This document shows positions 23,525 through 35,395 of a stretch of 64,000 nucleotides of DNA, in pieces. The translations under genes were made by a program, and so were the position numbers. The notes under the pieces were generated by a model. That model searched no databases. It worked only from the letters and a program-made list of their open reading frames with translations, and was not told the DNA's origin. Location of the stretch: the NCBI RefSeq assembly GCF_030704535.1, contig NC_081822.1, forward strand, positions 7,978,501 to 8,042,500, read 5' to 3'. The stretch is from Vitis vinifera. Lineage: Eukaryota > Streptophyta > Magnoliopsida > Vitales > Vitaceae. The first letter of the stretch is position 1. Every line of letters starts with the position of its first letter.

Positions 23525-25030
23525 CTCTTTTATTGTACAGTTTTATAACTTCAACTAACTTAATCATTAAAGATAGTGAGATAAGAGAATCTAACTTTTA
23601 TATTAGGAATTTAACCTCTTATTAATGCCCAAATTGAGGTTAACTCTAAAAGATGCATGAATTTGGATAATCTAAAATGATACAATGAAGTTGTGGATAT
23701 TATTAAAAAACATAACTTTTTTATTGGGAAATTAACCTTTTGTTAATGTTCAAACTAAGGTTAACTCCAAAATATGCATGCATTTCGATAGTATAAAAGG
23801 AGAGAATGAAATTATGGGTCTGAGGTTTCTATCTTTCGATCTATCTCTCTATCTCTCATCTTTGTCTTTCTCTTTATCTCTCCCTTGTGCTATTTCTTTA
23901 TTATTGTCTCTCTTTTATCACATAGTTTTATAACTTCAACTAACTTAATCATTAGAGATAGTGAGGTAAGAGAATTTGACTTTTCTATTAGGAAATTAAC
24001 CTCTTATTAATGCCTAAATTGAAGTTCACTCTAAAAGATGCATGCATTTTGATAATCTAAAATGATACAATGAAGTTGTGGATATTATTAAAGAACATGA
24101 CTTTTCTATTGGGAAATTAACCTTTTGTTAATGTTTAAATTACGGTTAATTCTAAAAGATGCATGCATTTAGATAGTTTAAACTGAAAAAAATGAGATTT
24201 TGAGTAAGACGTCTCCATTTATCTATCTCTCTCTCTCTCCCTTGTACTATTTCTTTATTATTGTCTCTCTTTTATTGTACGGTTTTATAACTTCAATTAA
24301 CTTAATCATTAAAGATAGTGAGGTAAGAGAATCTAACTTTTCTATCAGGAAATTAACCTCTTGTTGATGCCCAAATTGAGGTTAATTTTAAAAGATGCAT
24401 GCATTTGGATAATCTAAAATGATACAATGAAGTTGTGGATATTATTAAAGAACATAACTTTTTTATTGAGAAATTAACATTTTGTTAATGTTTAAACTAA
24501 GGTTAATTCTGAAAGATGCAAGGATTTGGATATTCTAAAAGGAGATAATGAAATTATGAGTCAGAGGTCTCAATCTCTCTATCTCTCCTCTTTCTCATTC
24601 TTTTTTTCTCTCCCTCATGCTATTTCTTTATTATTGTCTCTCTCTTATCGCACGGTTTTATAATTTCAACTAACTTAATCATTAGAGATACTGAGGTAAG
24701 AGAATATGACTTTTCTATTAGGAAATTAACCTCTTGTTAATGCCCAAATTGAAGTTAACTCTAAAAGATGCATGTATTTGGATAATCTAAAATGATACAA
24801 TGAAGTTGTGGATATTATTGAAGAACATGACTTTTCTATTGTGAAATTAACCTTTTGTCAATGTTCAAATTGCAGTTAACTCTAAAAGATGCATACATTT
24901 GGATAGTCTAAACCGAGAGAATGAGATTCCGGGTAAGAGGTCTCTATCTTTCTCTCTCTCTCTCTCCCTTGTGTTTTTTCTTTATTATCGTCTCTTTTTT
25001 ATTGCACAGTTTTATAACTTGCTGGTAAAA
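23525..25030. repeat. Four-copy tandem array, period 354-385 bp, plus a truncated fifth
   Basis: The landmark TTTTATAACTT recurs at 23,541, 23,926, 24,283, 24,656 and 25,010. Each unit holds two related half-units, one ending AAGATGCATG(C)ATTTGGATAATCTAAAATG and one ending AAGATGCATGCATTTAGATAG-like, then a CT-rich stretch (TCTCTCTCTCCC) and TTTCTTTATTATTGTCTCTC. It is non-coding, and copies differ by point changes and small indels. Confidence 0.9.
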
Positions 25031-25259
25031 ATGAATAAACTCTTCTCCAAGTTGTACAAGTAGTTAAGTACAAATATAATGGATCCTCATAATGTTCAAA
25101 TACATCCCAATGGGCTGAATATAGTACAATAGAAAAAATATTATCATGTGAGTTAAGGTAACACCATTTGTAAGTTGTAAGGTACCAATGCCCTTGACTA
25201 TTACTCTATGAAAACAATTTTTTTGAAATCTCAAGAATGGCATTCTTGGAATACCCATG

Positions 25260-27180
25260 CCCTCATTTTGATTAATATGAAGCTAAATTTAGATATATTG
25301 ACATTTTGGAAAGCTTTGCCATGAGAAAAAAGTGACAAGATATGAAAGTAAATAGCAAGGTTTTAGTACATATTTTAAATTTCACGTTTTGAAAACATGC
25401 TTCCTAATTTCTATAGAAGCCGCAGTTTCAAAATATCATTTCAAACTAATCTAATGAAATGAAAATGTTAGTTTAGAACTAGTTTCAAAACATGCCAAAA
25501 CCTTATATTTTATTTGACTAAACGTGCATTTTTATTTTAGAACTCCATGGTATTGAGTGAGAGAGCCGGGAATTACGATCCAACAAGTTTACTCGACTAA
25601 GGGGCTATTCCAGCAGTAATCACCTGAGAAACACATTGTGTTAGCCGCAGCAATTTTGGTAGTTCTATAAGCGTTAAGACTGTGTTCTCGGACAAAACGA
25701 CCTAGGTATTGAATTCATGACTCGTTTGGCGTCATCATTAACAATGTTTCATTCTAATCATGGTATGGTCACTTGCACACGTGTATATAAAAGGTAAGTA
25801 ATATTTTATCAGAAAAGGCAAAGGAAGAAATAACCACTGGGTCGCGTCTGCGCGAATGTGAAGCGGGAGAATTTCGAGAGCAGCTCGTGAAGTTGGTCCT
25901 CTGTTCCAAAAGCACTTTACTTTTCTGGTTCGTTATATTCAACTTCCATTTATTACTATTAAATTTCAGTCCACACTCTCCAATTTATTTTGTCATTTGT
26001 ATTTTCACGTCTCAATTAATTAGCACTTTACTCTATATACCACTTTTATTACATTTCCATGTGATGACACCGGTATCCGTGGAAGGCCCAAAATTGAAAT
26101 AAATTGCCTCTAGATGTTGCTGGGCCAAACTAAAGCTGGCCGGTGCTGATCTCTCTGGCCTGGGCGCAATAGCCTGCGGAGGCAGAGGGAGGGCGGTTTT
26201 CTTAATTTTCATATTTTGGATCATAAAAGCAGAGTTTCGAAAAAAGAGAAATGAAATCCCTCTGATTACTGTCGGACTTCATTTCATTTTTAATTTCCAT
26301 TGCTTCTTAAACAAGTGAGAATGAAAGAAAATTTTTGGGTTTTCGAGCCACCCTTGATAAATTGTATATTTTCAACCGATGCTAGATTTCTTAAGATTTG
26401 AAGCGAAACTGGATACATTTTTGTAATATAGAAGTGTGTCAGATGTCTGATCGAATAAGAGAAGTACGAGTATGAAAGAAGTGGACTACTTGTACTGGTT
26501 TAGACTTTTAAAATTGTTTATATATCTTCCCTTACTTACCAGTCATACCTGTCAACTGGCTTGGTATGGTTTTGAGTATTACGAGTATCACTCAATGGAT
26601 GGTTAGAATGATTAGACCATAAGGGCGCCCGCCTTACGGTCTGAGCTCCAGTTTTGAGGACGCTGGATGGCCAAATCGAAGTAGACACAACCAGTGCCGC
26701 ATTAGATGATCCAGTGGATAATGTGGCAAACTCAATTTTGATGCCTTTCATTGAGGTGGTCATTGGGAGGAACCGTTAGATGAGAAGGGCATCTTCATGA
26801 TTTGACCACTCAAACCCTGTACTTTGAAGCAATGAATTACTGTTTATCCCAAAAAATTTGTACAATCTTTAGGCCATAAGAGCTTTGCATGGAAGAGGGC
26901 CAGAGGGGCCCTCGGATGAATAAGATGACCTCAGATACTGAAACCATTTCTCTATGTTGGGTGTATACCAGTAGATTTTTCTGGTCGTGTAGCAGAAGCA
27001 GCTATAAAGAGTAAATTGACTCTTTCCAAAGCCGACAAGCACTACCCGGACAAAGAAAAAGCACAACAGCCAATATTTGTATACATATATATCCTAAACT
27101 TGGACATGGAGTGAACTGTATTTTGGAGACTGAAAGCGAGAAGAAAGGCAAAATATGGAGAAAAGTTCTCGTGAAGCACA
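25260..27180. other. Intergenic region upstream of the CLE gene, no gene recognised
   Basis: Short ORFs on both strands (for example 26,033-26,224 and 26,536-26,763) do not resemble known proteins and lack signals. The CLE promoter is expected at the right end. Confidence 0.45.
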
Positions 27181-27185
27181 AAGAA

Positions 27186-27193
27186 TATATAAA
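27186..27193 (+). promoter_or_regulatory. TATA box of the CLE gene
   Basis: TATATAAA about 250 bases upstream of the CLE start codon would leave a 5' leader of roughly 220 bases. Confidence 0.5.
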
Positions 27194-27443
27194 GCAAGCC
27201 AAAATAAAAAAGCGCCCTCGTGAGCTGTGTCCCATGTTTGCAGGGTGTACTCAATAACACTACCCTGCCTTTTTCTCTCCTCTTTTTACATTGCCAAACA
27301 AAGCCATATAGCTTTCCTTGGGAACCCGCCTTTATCTCCATCAGCTTCTACTCCCCCCTCCAAGCTCCCCAGGACTCGGTTCCTGCGTCTCAAGACTCAA
27401 ACAAACACAAGTGAGTCACCGCTCTCTCTCGATCGGCAGCAAC

Positions 27444-27689
27444 ATGCGTTCTTATCAGTGTCTACGAGTGGGGTTGCTGCAGAAGTTCATGGTCTTGGTT
27501 TTTCTCTCATTGTTAGTGTTCGGCCAGAAGGAAGAGGCAATGGATGTTGGCACAAACGGGGAGTCACCGGGTATTCAAGAGAAGCAACAACAGAAGCAGC
27601 AGCAACAACGGCTGAGGCACTCACTGGACGTGTTCCTGTCAAGCAAAAGAAGGGTTCCAAACGCCTCCGATCCTCTCCACAACCGCTGA
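27444..27689 (+). CDS. CLE: CLE-type secreted peptide hormone precursor
   Basis: An 81-aa pre-propeptide. Residues 1-7 are polar and basic, about 8-26 are a strongly hydrophobic signal peptide, then comes a variable Gln-rich spacer (KQQQKQQQQ) and a C-terminal CLE box RRVPNASDPLHN followed by one Arg. CLE peptides are cut from the C-terminus, often hydroxylated on the prolines and arabinosylated, and bind CLV1/BAM-type leucine-rich-repeat receptor kinases at the cell surface to control meristem or vascular cell fate. The usual Gly at position 6 is Ala here, and position 7 is Ser. The trailing Arg would be trimmed by a carboxypeptidase. The start was chosen because the ATG at 27,444 directly precedes the signal peptide; the in-frame ATG at 27,318 would add 42 non-signal residues. 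Single exon. Confidence 0.9.
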   Translation: MRSYQCLRVGLLQKFMVLVFLSLLVFGQKEEAMDVGTNGESPGIQEKQQQKQQQQRLRHSLDVFLSSKRRVPNASDPLHNR

Positions 27690-29940
27690 AGCTGGCACGT
27701 GGTTTTGTTGTTAAGAAAGGAAGACGGGGAGAGCAGGAAACTGCGAAAAGGGAAGATGGAGCAACGAGGGTCAACAGTGGAAAGCGCGGTAACAATAGTC
27801 TACTGGTCTGTGCATTTTGTCAAATGATGGTTGGGTGTTGCGGGGTTCTGCTTCTTCCTCGTGAATTGCATCCATGTTTTCAACTTTTGCCAGTTCTTTA
27901 GTATTATTATAATAGATATTTTATACCCAATATGTAAATTTAATATTTAAGTAGTCAAGAAAGCTTGGCCTTTATTTGATTTTGTCTCTCTTCTCGGGCG
28001 TCTTTCCACGCTGCTGTCTTTTCTAGGCTTCCTTTTTCTTCTATATCTTTTTTTCCTTCTTCTCCGTCTTTATTGTCCCTCCTTCACGTCCATTTATGTC
28101 ACTTTTGTTGACGTTTGATCTTGGAAGAGTTCAATATTCCCTTCTTTGTTCTCACATGCCAATGGATTTTGCGATAATGCAGAATCTGGAATGGCTGGTA
28201 TGCTACGCAGTATAAGATCAATTCAGATGCTCACATTTCCATGCTTTTGTTTTATTTACTTTTCCTTTGGTGATTATCGATTAGTAGCTAGCTAGTCGGA
28301 GTTTTGAAGCAACTGAAGCTTTATTCAAGTATTCAACCAGTACCAGACGCAGTGTCCTTGTCCAATAATTACAGGCTTTCTATAAAGTTGTACAATATTT
28401 TCACCTACCTTCAGTTTGGCTGTCTTATGCTGACTGTGAATCCCTTCAATTAATTCACAGACAGACTTATTAACAAAGCTGCTTTCTTTTATCATTAAGC
28501 GGGAAACTTCAAGTTGAATGGCTTGCATCCAAAATGATAAGGGGCACTTTTTTGTAGTAAAATTTACAGGGTCCAGAGGCTACAGGCTACTGTGGTTAGT
28601 TTAGGGTTACAGCTATGAATATGCCTTGTTTTTATCTTCTGATTATCATCTTTGGATATTTGTGACTGTCCGTTTTCTTTCACTTGTGATGTTCAAATGG
28701 CTTAACTTGCCTTTGGCCCATTAAAATGGATCCAGATTTATTTGAAGTACCTATCGACTTCTGTGGCATATAGTACTATAAGTGGGGCCTGATGTATGCC
28801 TGCCAGTTCATATATGAAATTTGCTGGCATTCAGAAGATATTCCAATTCCATACTGATGGAAAGAAAATATATAGTAAATAATGTTAGGTATGGTTTATG
28901 GATGAGCAGTGAATAGAATTTTTGAGGCCCAATAAAAAGTGGAAACATGATCACCCATACTTGCCCCATTGATTGAGTTGGAGTGGACTCAGTGACACGT
29001 GTAGAGGCTGTGCCTGGAGCACTCCGTCGCGCATCCAGGCTTTTGGGCATCTGATCGATCATTTTGACCGTTGAATCCCGCACGAATCATGATGATATAA
29101 AGCACCCAGAAGCTCAGTATCCCTGAGATTCCAATTTGAGTGCCGTGCCCATCCTACTGTCACACCTCGACTCTAGCCATAAAAAATTTTGTGGGTTAAA
29201 TTATCATTAATTTCTTTTTTTTTAAATAAAAAATAAATAAACAAATAAAAATAGATATCATCTTATAAATAAGTTTAGGCTATAAAAATAAAAATAAAAA
29301 TAATACGAAAAATGTATTGGTAAAACCTTTGAAATAAGAAAAGCAAGGAAATAAATCATTTGAATTAAGTAACTAAAATTCAGGAACTTAAAATTTAATT
29401 TCCTACTTTCACCTCTGACTTCTTTCAAGATGAGGAAAAACGAGATCTACAAAATAATTTTGTACGAGAAAAGAAGCTTTATAACAAAATAAGAAACTTC
29501 ATAAAATTTCCATGCAAGTCTGATAAATGACAAAAGTGCTATATGCGTTCTTGCCATTCAACAAGTTCATTCTAGAAAGAAAAAAAAAAAGAGTTCATTT
29601 TAGGCCCTCGATTGATCTTCAAATTTAATGAAACAATTTCGTCAACGTTTTTCAAGTCGTGGTCAAAATGAAAAAATCAGAGAGATATATTTGTTTTGTA
29701 AAAGAATTTTATCACAAAGATTGTACCCCATAATTTATCAATTTCAATAAAATCTTTGATTGCATTATTTTGCTAATTTTGCAGGACTTTTATGAAATTT
29801 ATGCATACAAATTTCTAACACACCCGATGGGACATCTCTGTTTCTCATCTCTTTCGTTAGAAGTATCATCACCCTCATCGATAAGCTGATTGTCACCTTC
29901 AACTTAAGGTAAAATGTTTTTGTTAATACCAATATGTTTA
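27690..29940. other. Intergenic, no gene recognised
   Basis: This is the CLE 3' flank followed by AT-rich DNA. A G-box-like GACACGTGTAG lies near 28,992. The sequence TGTCACACCTCGA at about 29,157 resembles the start of some Ty3-type LTRs, but no partner was found. Minus-strand ORFs at 28,325-28,528 and 28,808-29,083 are not recognised. Confidence 0.4.
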
Positions 29941-29956
29941 AAAAAAAAAAAAAACA

Positions 29957-30036
29957 CTATGTTTGACTTGATCCATTCTCTTTGAAGGGTACATTGGCAA
30001 CTTGGAGAAAACTACCCGAGTCCAATCACTACAAAA
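29957..30036 (+). repeat. Conserved non-coding box of a Tat/Ogre-like retrotransposon, copy 1
   Basis: TTTGACTTGATC...TTTGAAGGGTAC..GGCAACTT recurs at 32,731-32,806 in the same orientation. I associate this box with the 3' untranslated part of plant Tat/Ogre-type elements, from memory of the family. Confidence 0.6.
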
Positions 30037-30150
30037 TAAAAAATAAAAAAATCTCATTTTATTAATAAGTTTGGCTAGCAAATGTTAGACTTATTACATT
30101 TTAAAAAAAATGAAAAAAGAAAATGGACGATGAAACTAAAGGCAGAACAA

Positions 30151-30945
30151 TCACACCCACACCAAGCATGCAAGCTCGTCACGTTGAGTCCATAAGACTT
30201 TTTGAAGTATCTCTAAAGTCTTGATATCAACAGTAGTAAGCATAGGAGTTTGGGCAATAGCAACGTGTTCTTCCCTCAAACAAGAAATATCATTCTGTTT
30301 ATTGATTAAATTCTCATCGATCTCCAAGATTAAGTTATGAAGGTGCTCTCTTTGTATACCTGGTTGTTTCAACTCTTTCTTAAATGCGTTTTTCTTAGTG
30401 TTGAGAGTAACTAAGTCAGCCTTTAATGATTGACGATGTCTCGCCTCCACGCTCTTAGAGTTTAAAATATCAGCAATTTGATATGCAACAGTAGCTAAAC
30501 GCTCGCTATGTACTTTAAAAGATATCTTCGTAGAGTTGGCACGTTGCATTGCGTCAAGATGATTTACATTTACCATGTACTTCTCAATTTTAGACTTTAA
30601 TGGTGAAGGGTCTACTACGGTCTTCATAATAGCGCAAAAAAACTCATCAATTTTTCCTTTCAGTAATAGGAGACAATAAATGGAAGTCTTGAGAATCATT
30701 TCTTTAATGTTTTCTCCTATCATACGTGCTACTTGACGTTACAGATCAAAGACGATTTGTTTCACATCAAATATGTGAATACAATTTAAAGGAGACATAG
30801 GAAGTGTATCAGGGTATATGGACTGTTGTCTAACAATTAAACCTACTATGGTTAATAGTGTCAATTCATCATATGTGGTGTTTTCAATGGTGGCCTCTTG
30901 ACCTTGAGATTCAATCAAACAAATAAAGTAATTGAAGAAACTCAT
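30151..30945 (-). pseudogene. Coiled-coil antisense ORF of a Tat/Ogre-like element, interrupted
   Basis: One minus-strand reading frame runs from an ATG at 30,945 to a stop at 30,151, broken by a single in-frame TAA at about 30,739-30,741 (69 aa, stop, then 190 aa from the next Met). The product is charged and largely helical with heptad-like Leu/Ile spacing in its last ~120 residues (ELKQPGIQREHLHNL and following). Tat-lineage Ty3 elements are known to carry an extra antisense ORF downstream of integrase, and this position and orientation relative to the box at 29,957 fits that. I do not recognise a catalytic domain. It could instead be the tail of a plant-mobile-domain protein. Confidence 0.45.
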
Positions 30946-31189
30946 TTAGAGATCTATGAGTCTCACCAATCAAGGCCAAAGCTTCATTTTTTAATCAAAA
31001 TGATGGGCTACTATTGGCCAACTATAGATAAGGATTGTATGGAGGCTCACTAATTAGGGCTAAAACTTTATTTTTGAATCAAAAGAATGAGTTACTATTG
31101 ACTAACTAGGAAGATAGTTAGAAAGGAAAAAAACAAAAGACCTTCTTTAATCGAGCATAGTTTTTGCGCATGTGTAAAGTTTCAGCAAT

Positions 31190-32200
31190 CAAAGCAAATG
31201 AAAGATGTACTTCTAATCGTCAGTGTCTTCCTAATGGTTAAGGATTGTATGGAATATTCTAAGAAGTGTCAATCATGTCAATTCCACTCAAATTTTATAC
31301 ACCAACCCTTTAAGCCACTTCATCATACAATTGCATTGTAGCCATTGATGCATGGGGACTTGACGTGGTTGGATCCATTACTCCTAAATCTTCTGCTGGA
31401 CATGCTTACATATTGACAACGACAAATTATTTTTCTAAATGGATGGAAGCTATGCCACTTAAAGAAGTGAAAAAAGAAACTATAGTGAACTTTATTCGAA
31501 GTAATATCATCTATCGGTATGAAGTGCCACGATACATAATAACTAACAATGGGAAACCCTTCTATAACAAATTGATGAGCAATCTCTGTGAGAGATTTGG
31601 TTTCAAACAAAATAATTCATTAATGTGCAATACATTGACCAATGGTTTTGTAGAAGCATTTAACAAGATTATTTGCAAATTATTGAAGAAAATTATTGAT
31701 AAGTCAAGAGAGATTAGCATGAATAAGTAAGAGAAGCACTTTGGGCATATCGAACGCCTACACAAGAAACCCCTTTATTCCCTTGTTTATGGTGAAGAAA
31801 TTGTACTATCCCTTGAGCGTCAAATCCATTCGTTAAGGATTATTATACATGAAAGACTAATTGATGAAGATAATTCCAAACTACATCTTCAAGAATTAGA
31901 AGCACTAGATGAAAAGTGACTTAAAGCCCAACAATGCTTAGAGTGTTATTAAGCATGTCTTTTAGGAGTTTTTAACAAAAATGTTTGTCTTCAGTCTTTT
32001 CAAGTTGGTGATCTAGTTCTCACCATCCGTAAACCCATCATCACCACACATAAGACTAGAAACAAATTTATATCAAAATATGATAGACTTTATATGACAT
32101 AAGAAGTTTACACCAATGGTGCTTATAAGATTGTCTCTGAAAACGGATTAAGAAATGGCCCTATCAATGACAAATTGTTAAATCGTTACTATGTTTGAGT
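31190..32200 (+). pseudogene. Degenerate Ty3/gypsy integrase (Tat/Ogre-like)
   Basis: Fragments of a retrotransposon integrase occur in order. A zinc-binding remnant (CQSCQFH, about 31,268-31,290) is followed by the catalytic core in another frame (WGLDVVG, then ATTNYFSKWMEA-like, then YRYEVPRYIITNNGKPF), the region FGFKQ...NGFVEAFNK, and the C-terminal GDLVL and NGAYK blocks near 32,005 and 32,120. In intact relatives the second catalytic Asp lies in the DNGKPF motif; here it is Asn (NNGKPF). There are at least four in-frame stops and a frameshift near 31,335. No protease or reverse transcriptase was seen. This is a dead element. Confidence 0.85.
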
Positions 32201-32257
32201 CACACTATGCTTCTGACCTGTATGAGATTAAACTGCGTATGACAAAAAAAAAAAGAA

Positions 32258-32720
32258 AAAAAGTCCACTAAGTTGAAAACTTGAAAAACGACTTATGCAA
32301 AAGTTATAACACATGCTCATAAGATTAAAATTTTCTTTTAATCTTGACAAAAGTTAGAGAAAAAAAAAAGTTCGTTAAGTTGAAAACCCAAAAAGACAAC
32401 TTAGACAAAATTTAGGACATATGCTCGCAAAATTAAATTTTTGTTTTAGTCTTGGCAAAAGTTAGAGTGCAAAAAAAAAAAAAAAAAAGGTAAAAAATTT
32501 CGCTAAGTTGAAAACTTGAAAAGACAACTTAGACAAAAATTAAGATATATGTTTTCAAGATTAAAATTTTCTATTTAATCTTGGAAAAAGTTAGGGTGTA
32601 TATATATATAAGGTCCACTAAGTTGAAAACCCAAAAAGGCAATTTAGGCAAAAGTTAGGACATGTGCTCGCAAAATTAATTTTTTCTTTTAATCTAGGCA
32701 TAAGTTAGAGTGTTAAATAA
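32258..32720 (+). repeat. Four-copy tandem array (~115-130 bp) downstream of the integrase
   Basis: CTAAGTTGAAAAC (or the TTAAGTTGAAAAC variant) recurs near 32,262, 32,374, 32,500 and 32,615. Each is followed by AAAAGACAACTTAG-like, GGACATATGCTCGCAAAATTAA-like and AAAAGTTAGAG, with A-rich spacers. Variable tandem repeats in the 3' untranslated region are a known trait of Tat/Ogre elements. Confidence 0.85.
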
Positions 32721-32730
32721 TAATAATGAA

Positions 32731-32806
32731 CTACGTTTGACTTGATCACTTATCTTTGAAGGGTACGTAGGCAACTTAGGGAAATTACCTAAGTTTAGTC
32801 ATAAAA
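32731..32806 (+). repeat. Conserved non-coding box of a Tat/Ogre-like retrotransposon, copy 2
   Basis: It has the same ordered words as the box at 29,957-30,036 (TTTGACTTGATC, TTTGAAGGGTACGTAGGCAACTT), here after the integrase and tandem repeats, the expected order. Confidence 0.65.
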
Positions 32807-32889
32807 AAAAGTGTAATAAATGATGACTTAATTTTAATTAAGTGTTGAAAGTATAACACTACATAACATCAAGGTTATGACTTGCCTAC

Positions 32890-34625
32890 TGATTGAAACC
32901 AAAATAAATGCTCTAATGTCACATATTTGATATGATTTGTGCATCAAATAATAGTCAAATCACCCAGCTTGACCCAAATCAATGCTAAAGCCCTAATTAT
33001 GAGTTTAACTTGTATTTTGAAGATTTATTTCAAGTTCAAGGGAAGAAAATAGTGCAAGTTGAATCACTTTAGATTTTGAAAGATTAAGAAAAGGTTAAAT
33101 GAGGAAATAAGCGAGTCAAGACTCATGGACTATGAGGAAAGGCAAGACGAGGATATCATGAGTTTGAGAGATAATAAATGATCATTATGTAGTAATAAAT
33201 AAGGCAAGAAAACATAAGAAATGAGGCATGAAGCAAGATTCAGTTGCATGGAAATTTAGAACTCAAAATTTGGTGGTAACATATATTCTGATTTTGAGGA
33301 TAAATTTGGAGCACTTTTCAAAGTCCATTTTAGGCATACTATATATTGTTTTGAAGATTGGGAAGTCAAAAGTCCAACGTTTTAAATGATGTGCAAATTG
33401 GAGCTGAAATGAAAAAGTTATGGTCATTTGAAGACAACTATGCAAAGTTGAAGGGTCATTTTGAAATCCAACTTATGAATTCGAAATCTAATTCAAAATG
33501 ACCCCAATTTTGAATTCACCCATTGCCACTTTGATGCTTCGCCTTCTCTACCCTGGGAATTACATTTAGGAAACTCCATCCACCCTAAGTAGACCCTACA
33601 CAACTAGAAATCACTATTTGATTATTTTTTAGGTAATTATGTTGTAATAAGTGGCCAATGAGAGTGTGCCACATGTTAGGTACTTGATGATATTATATAA
33701 ATTGTTTTGGTTTTAGGGTTTAAACATCTTGGATCATCATCCAAGGAGTTTGACATTGAAGGTGAAAGAAGACGAGAACTTTGATTTATTTTCTTTTCTT
33801 CTTTATTAAATATATTGTTTTTAGTTTTTTTTATTCAAATTATGGATTTTTACCCTATTATGGATTGTGAATGTGACACTATCCTCGTGAAAACCTAAGA
33901 GCTAAAAACTTATAAGAATAATGGATAAATTATTGTAACAATGAGATTAATTATTGGTTGAATTACAATTTATCAATTTTTATCATATCCTTGTGAGTTA
34001 GTTTAAGGAATGATATGCTAGGTTGTTACCTGATACTAGTGATTCTTGGTAACTCTTGATCATTAATTATCATGGTCGTCACTATCATTATTTGCCTCAA
34101 AACAAAACTATAAGGAGTAGGAAAGGTTAAAAAGTCAAATCTTAAACCGGTAATCAATCTAATTCATTTAATGATTTTAGGAATCTGTTTTGAAAATGAA
34201 AAATTAGGCTTTAGATGCAATTTTGAGTTATAGAATTCAAGTTGACTACGAGGGGCTAAAGATCCCAAAACCCTAAAATCATATTACATAAAAGACCATT
34301 GTTTTCTCTAATTCTTATACCCTAAGTTGGATTGTGGAAAACCCCAAACTTGAATCAATCAAATTTAAAATCAATATTCATTTTGTTATTAATTTATTAT
34401 TATTATTATTATTTACTTATTTTCACTTTATTTTCATATTGTTTTCCACTTTAGGATTCAAACAAAAGCAATTCATTTACAGTATTAACAAATCCTATAA
34501 ACCAATCCTTGAGGACGATTCTCAAAATACTACAAAAGTTATAGTAATTTTTTCTTTGATTTTTCTTGACCAAAGCTACTATGTATTAGGCTTAAGTATT
34601 TTAATACAATAAAGAAGATTGGTCA
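32890..34625. mobile_element. Probable solo LTR, 1,736 bp
   Basis: The segment begins TGATTG and ends GGTCA (TG...CA) and interrupts a tandem array: GACTTGCCTAC before it continues as CTAGGTGTTAAG after it, as in the uninterrupted copies (GACTTGTCTAC-ATAGGTG). Flanking 5-mers are CCTAC (32,885-32,889) and TCTAC (34,626-34,630), a target duplication with one mismatch. Inside are a TATATAAATTG TATA-like motif near 33,695 and no coding capacity, consistent with a long Ty3-type LTR left after LTR-LTR recombination. The orientation of the TATA motif suggests plus. Confidence 0.65.
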
Positions 34626-35395
34626 TCTACCTAGGTGTTAAGTGTAGTTCCAATTTCAATTAATTTTTAAGAAGTTGGACATTATTATGCATCTAAGTCA
34701 AACCAATTCGCAAGAGTGAGGACTTTAGCACTAAAGCTGCATCAAGTGCCAAAAGTACAACATTGCGCAATGTTAAGGTTATGACTTGTCTACATAGGTG
34801 TCAAGTACACTTTCAATTTTAATTAAGTTTTGAGAAGTTGAACATCATAACGCATCCAAGTCAAATCAATTTGCATAAGTGAAGACCTTAGCACTTAAGT
34901 ACAACGTGCCATAACTTGTTTGCATAGGTGTTAAATACTATTTTGGTTTTAATTAAATGTTAAAACTTAAATACCACCATGCATTCAAGTCAAGCCAATT
35001 TGCATGGTGAAGACTTTAGCACATAAGTGCTAAAAGTATAATACCGCATAACATTAAGGTCATAACTTATTTGCATAAGTGTTAAATATTATTTTGGTTT
35101 TAATTAAATGTTAAAACTTGGATATCACTATACATTTAAGTCAAATTACTTTACATGTGTAAAGACTTTAACACATAAGTATAAAAAATACAACATCACA
35201 TAATATCAAGGCTATAACTTGTTTGCATAGGCGTCAAACATTATTCTGCTTTTAATTAAATATTAAAACTTGAATACCACTATACATTCAAGTCAAGCCA
35301 ATTTGTATGAGATAAGACTTTTAGCACATAAGTACCAAAAATATGACATTGCTTCGCGTTAAGACTACAACTTTATTACATGAGAGTCAAATTTT
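34626..35395. repeat. About five tandem copies of a 130-163-bp unit
   Basis: TAGGTGT(T/C)AA-type landmarks fall at 34,632, 34,795, 34,925, 35,076 and 35,228. Shared words include TTTTAATTAA, AAGTCAA(A/G)CCAATTTGCA, GACTTTAGCAC and ATAAGT. A partial copy, about 32,835-32,889, lies on the far side of the solo LTR. Confidence 0.88.

Noticed and set aside
27227-27901. 224-codon plus-strand ORF overlapping the CLE gene
   Set aside because: It lies in a different frame from the signal peptide and CLE box, has no recognisable domain, and its GC-rich openness is explained by the real CDS beneath it.
29157-29840. Possible 5' LTR starting TGTCACACCTCGA
   Set aside because: No second copy, no convincing primer-binding site and no target duplication could be found.
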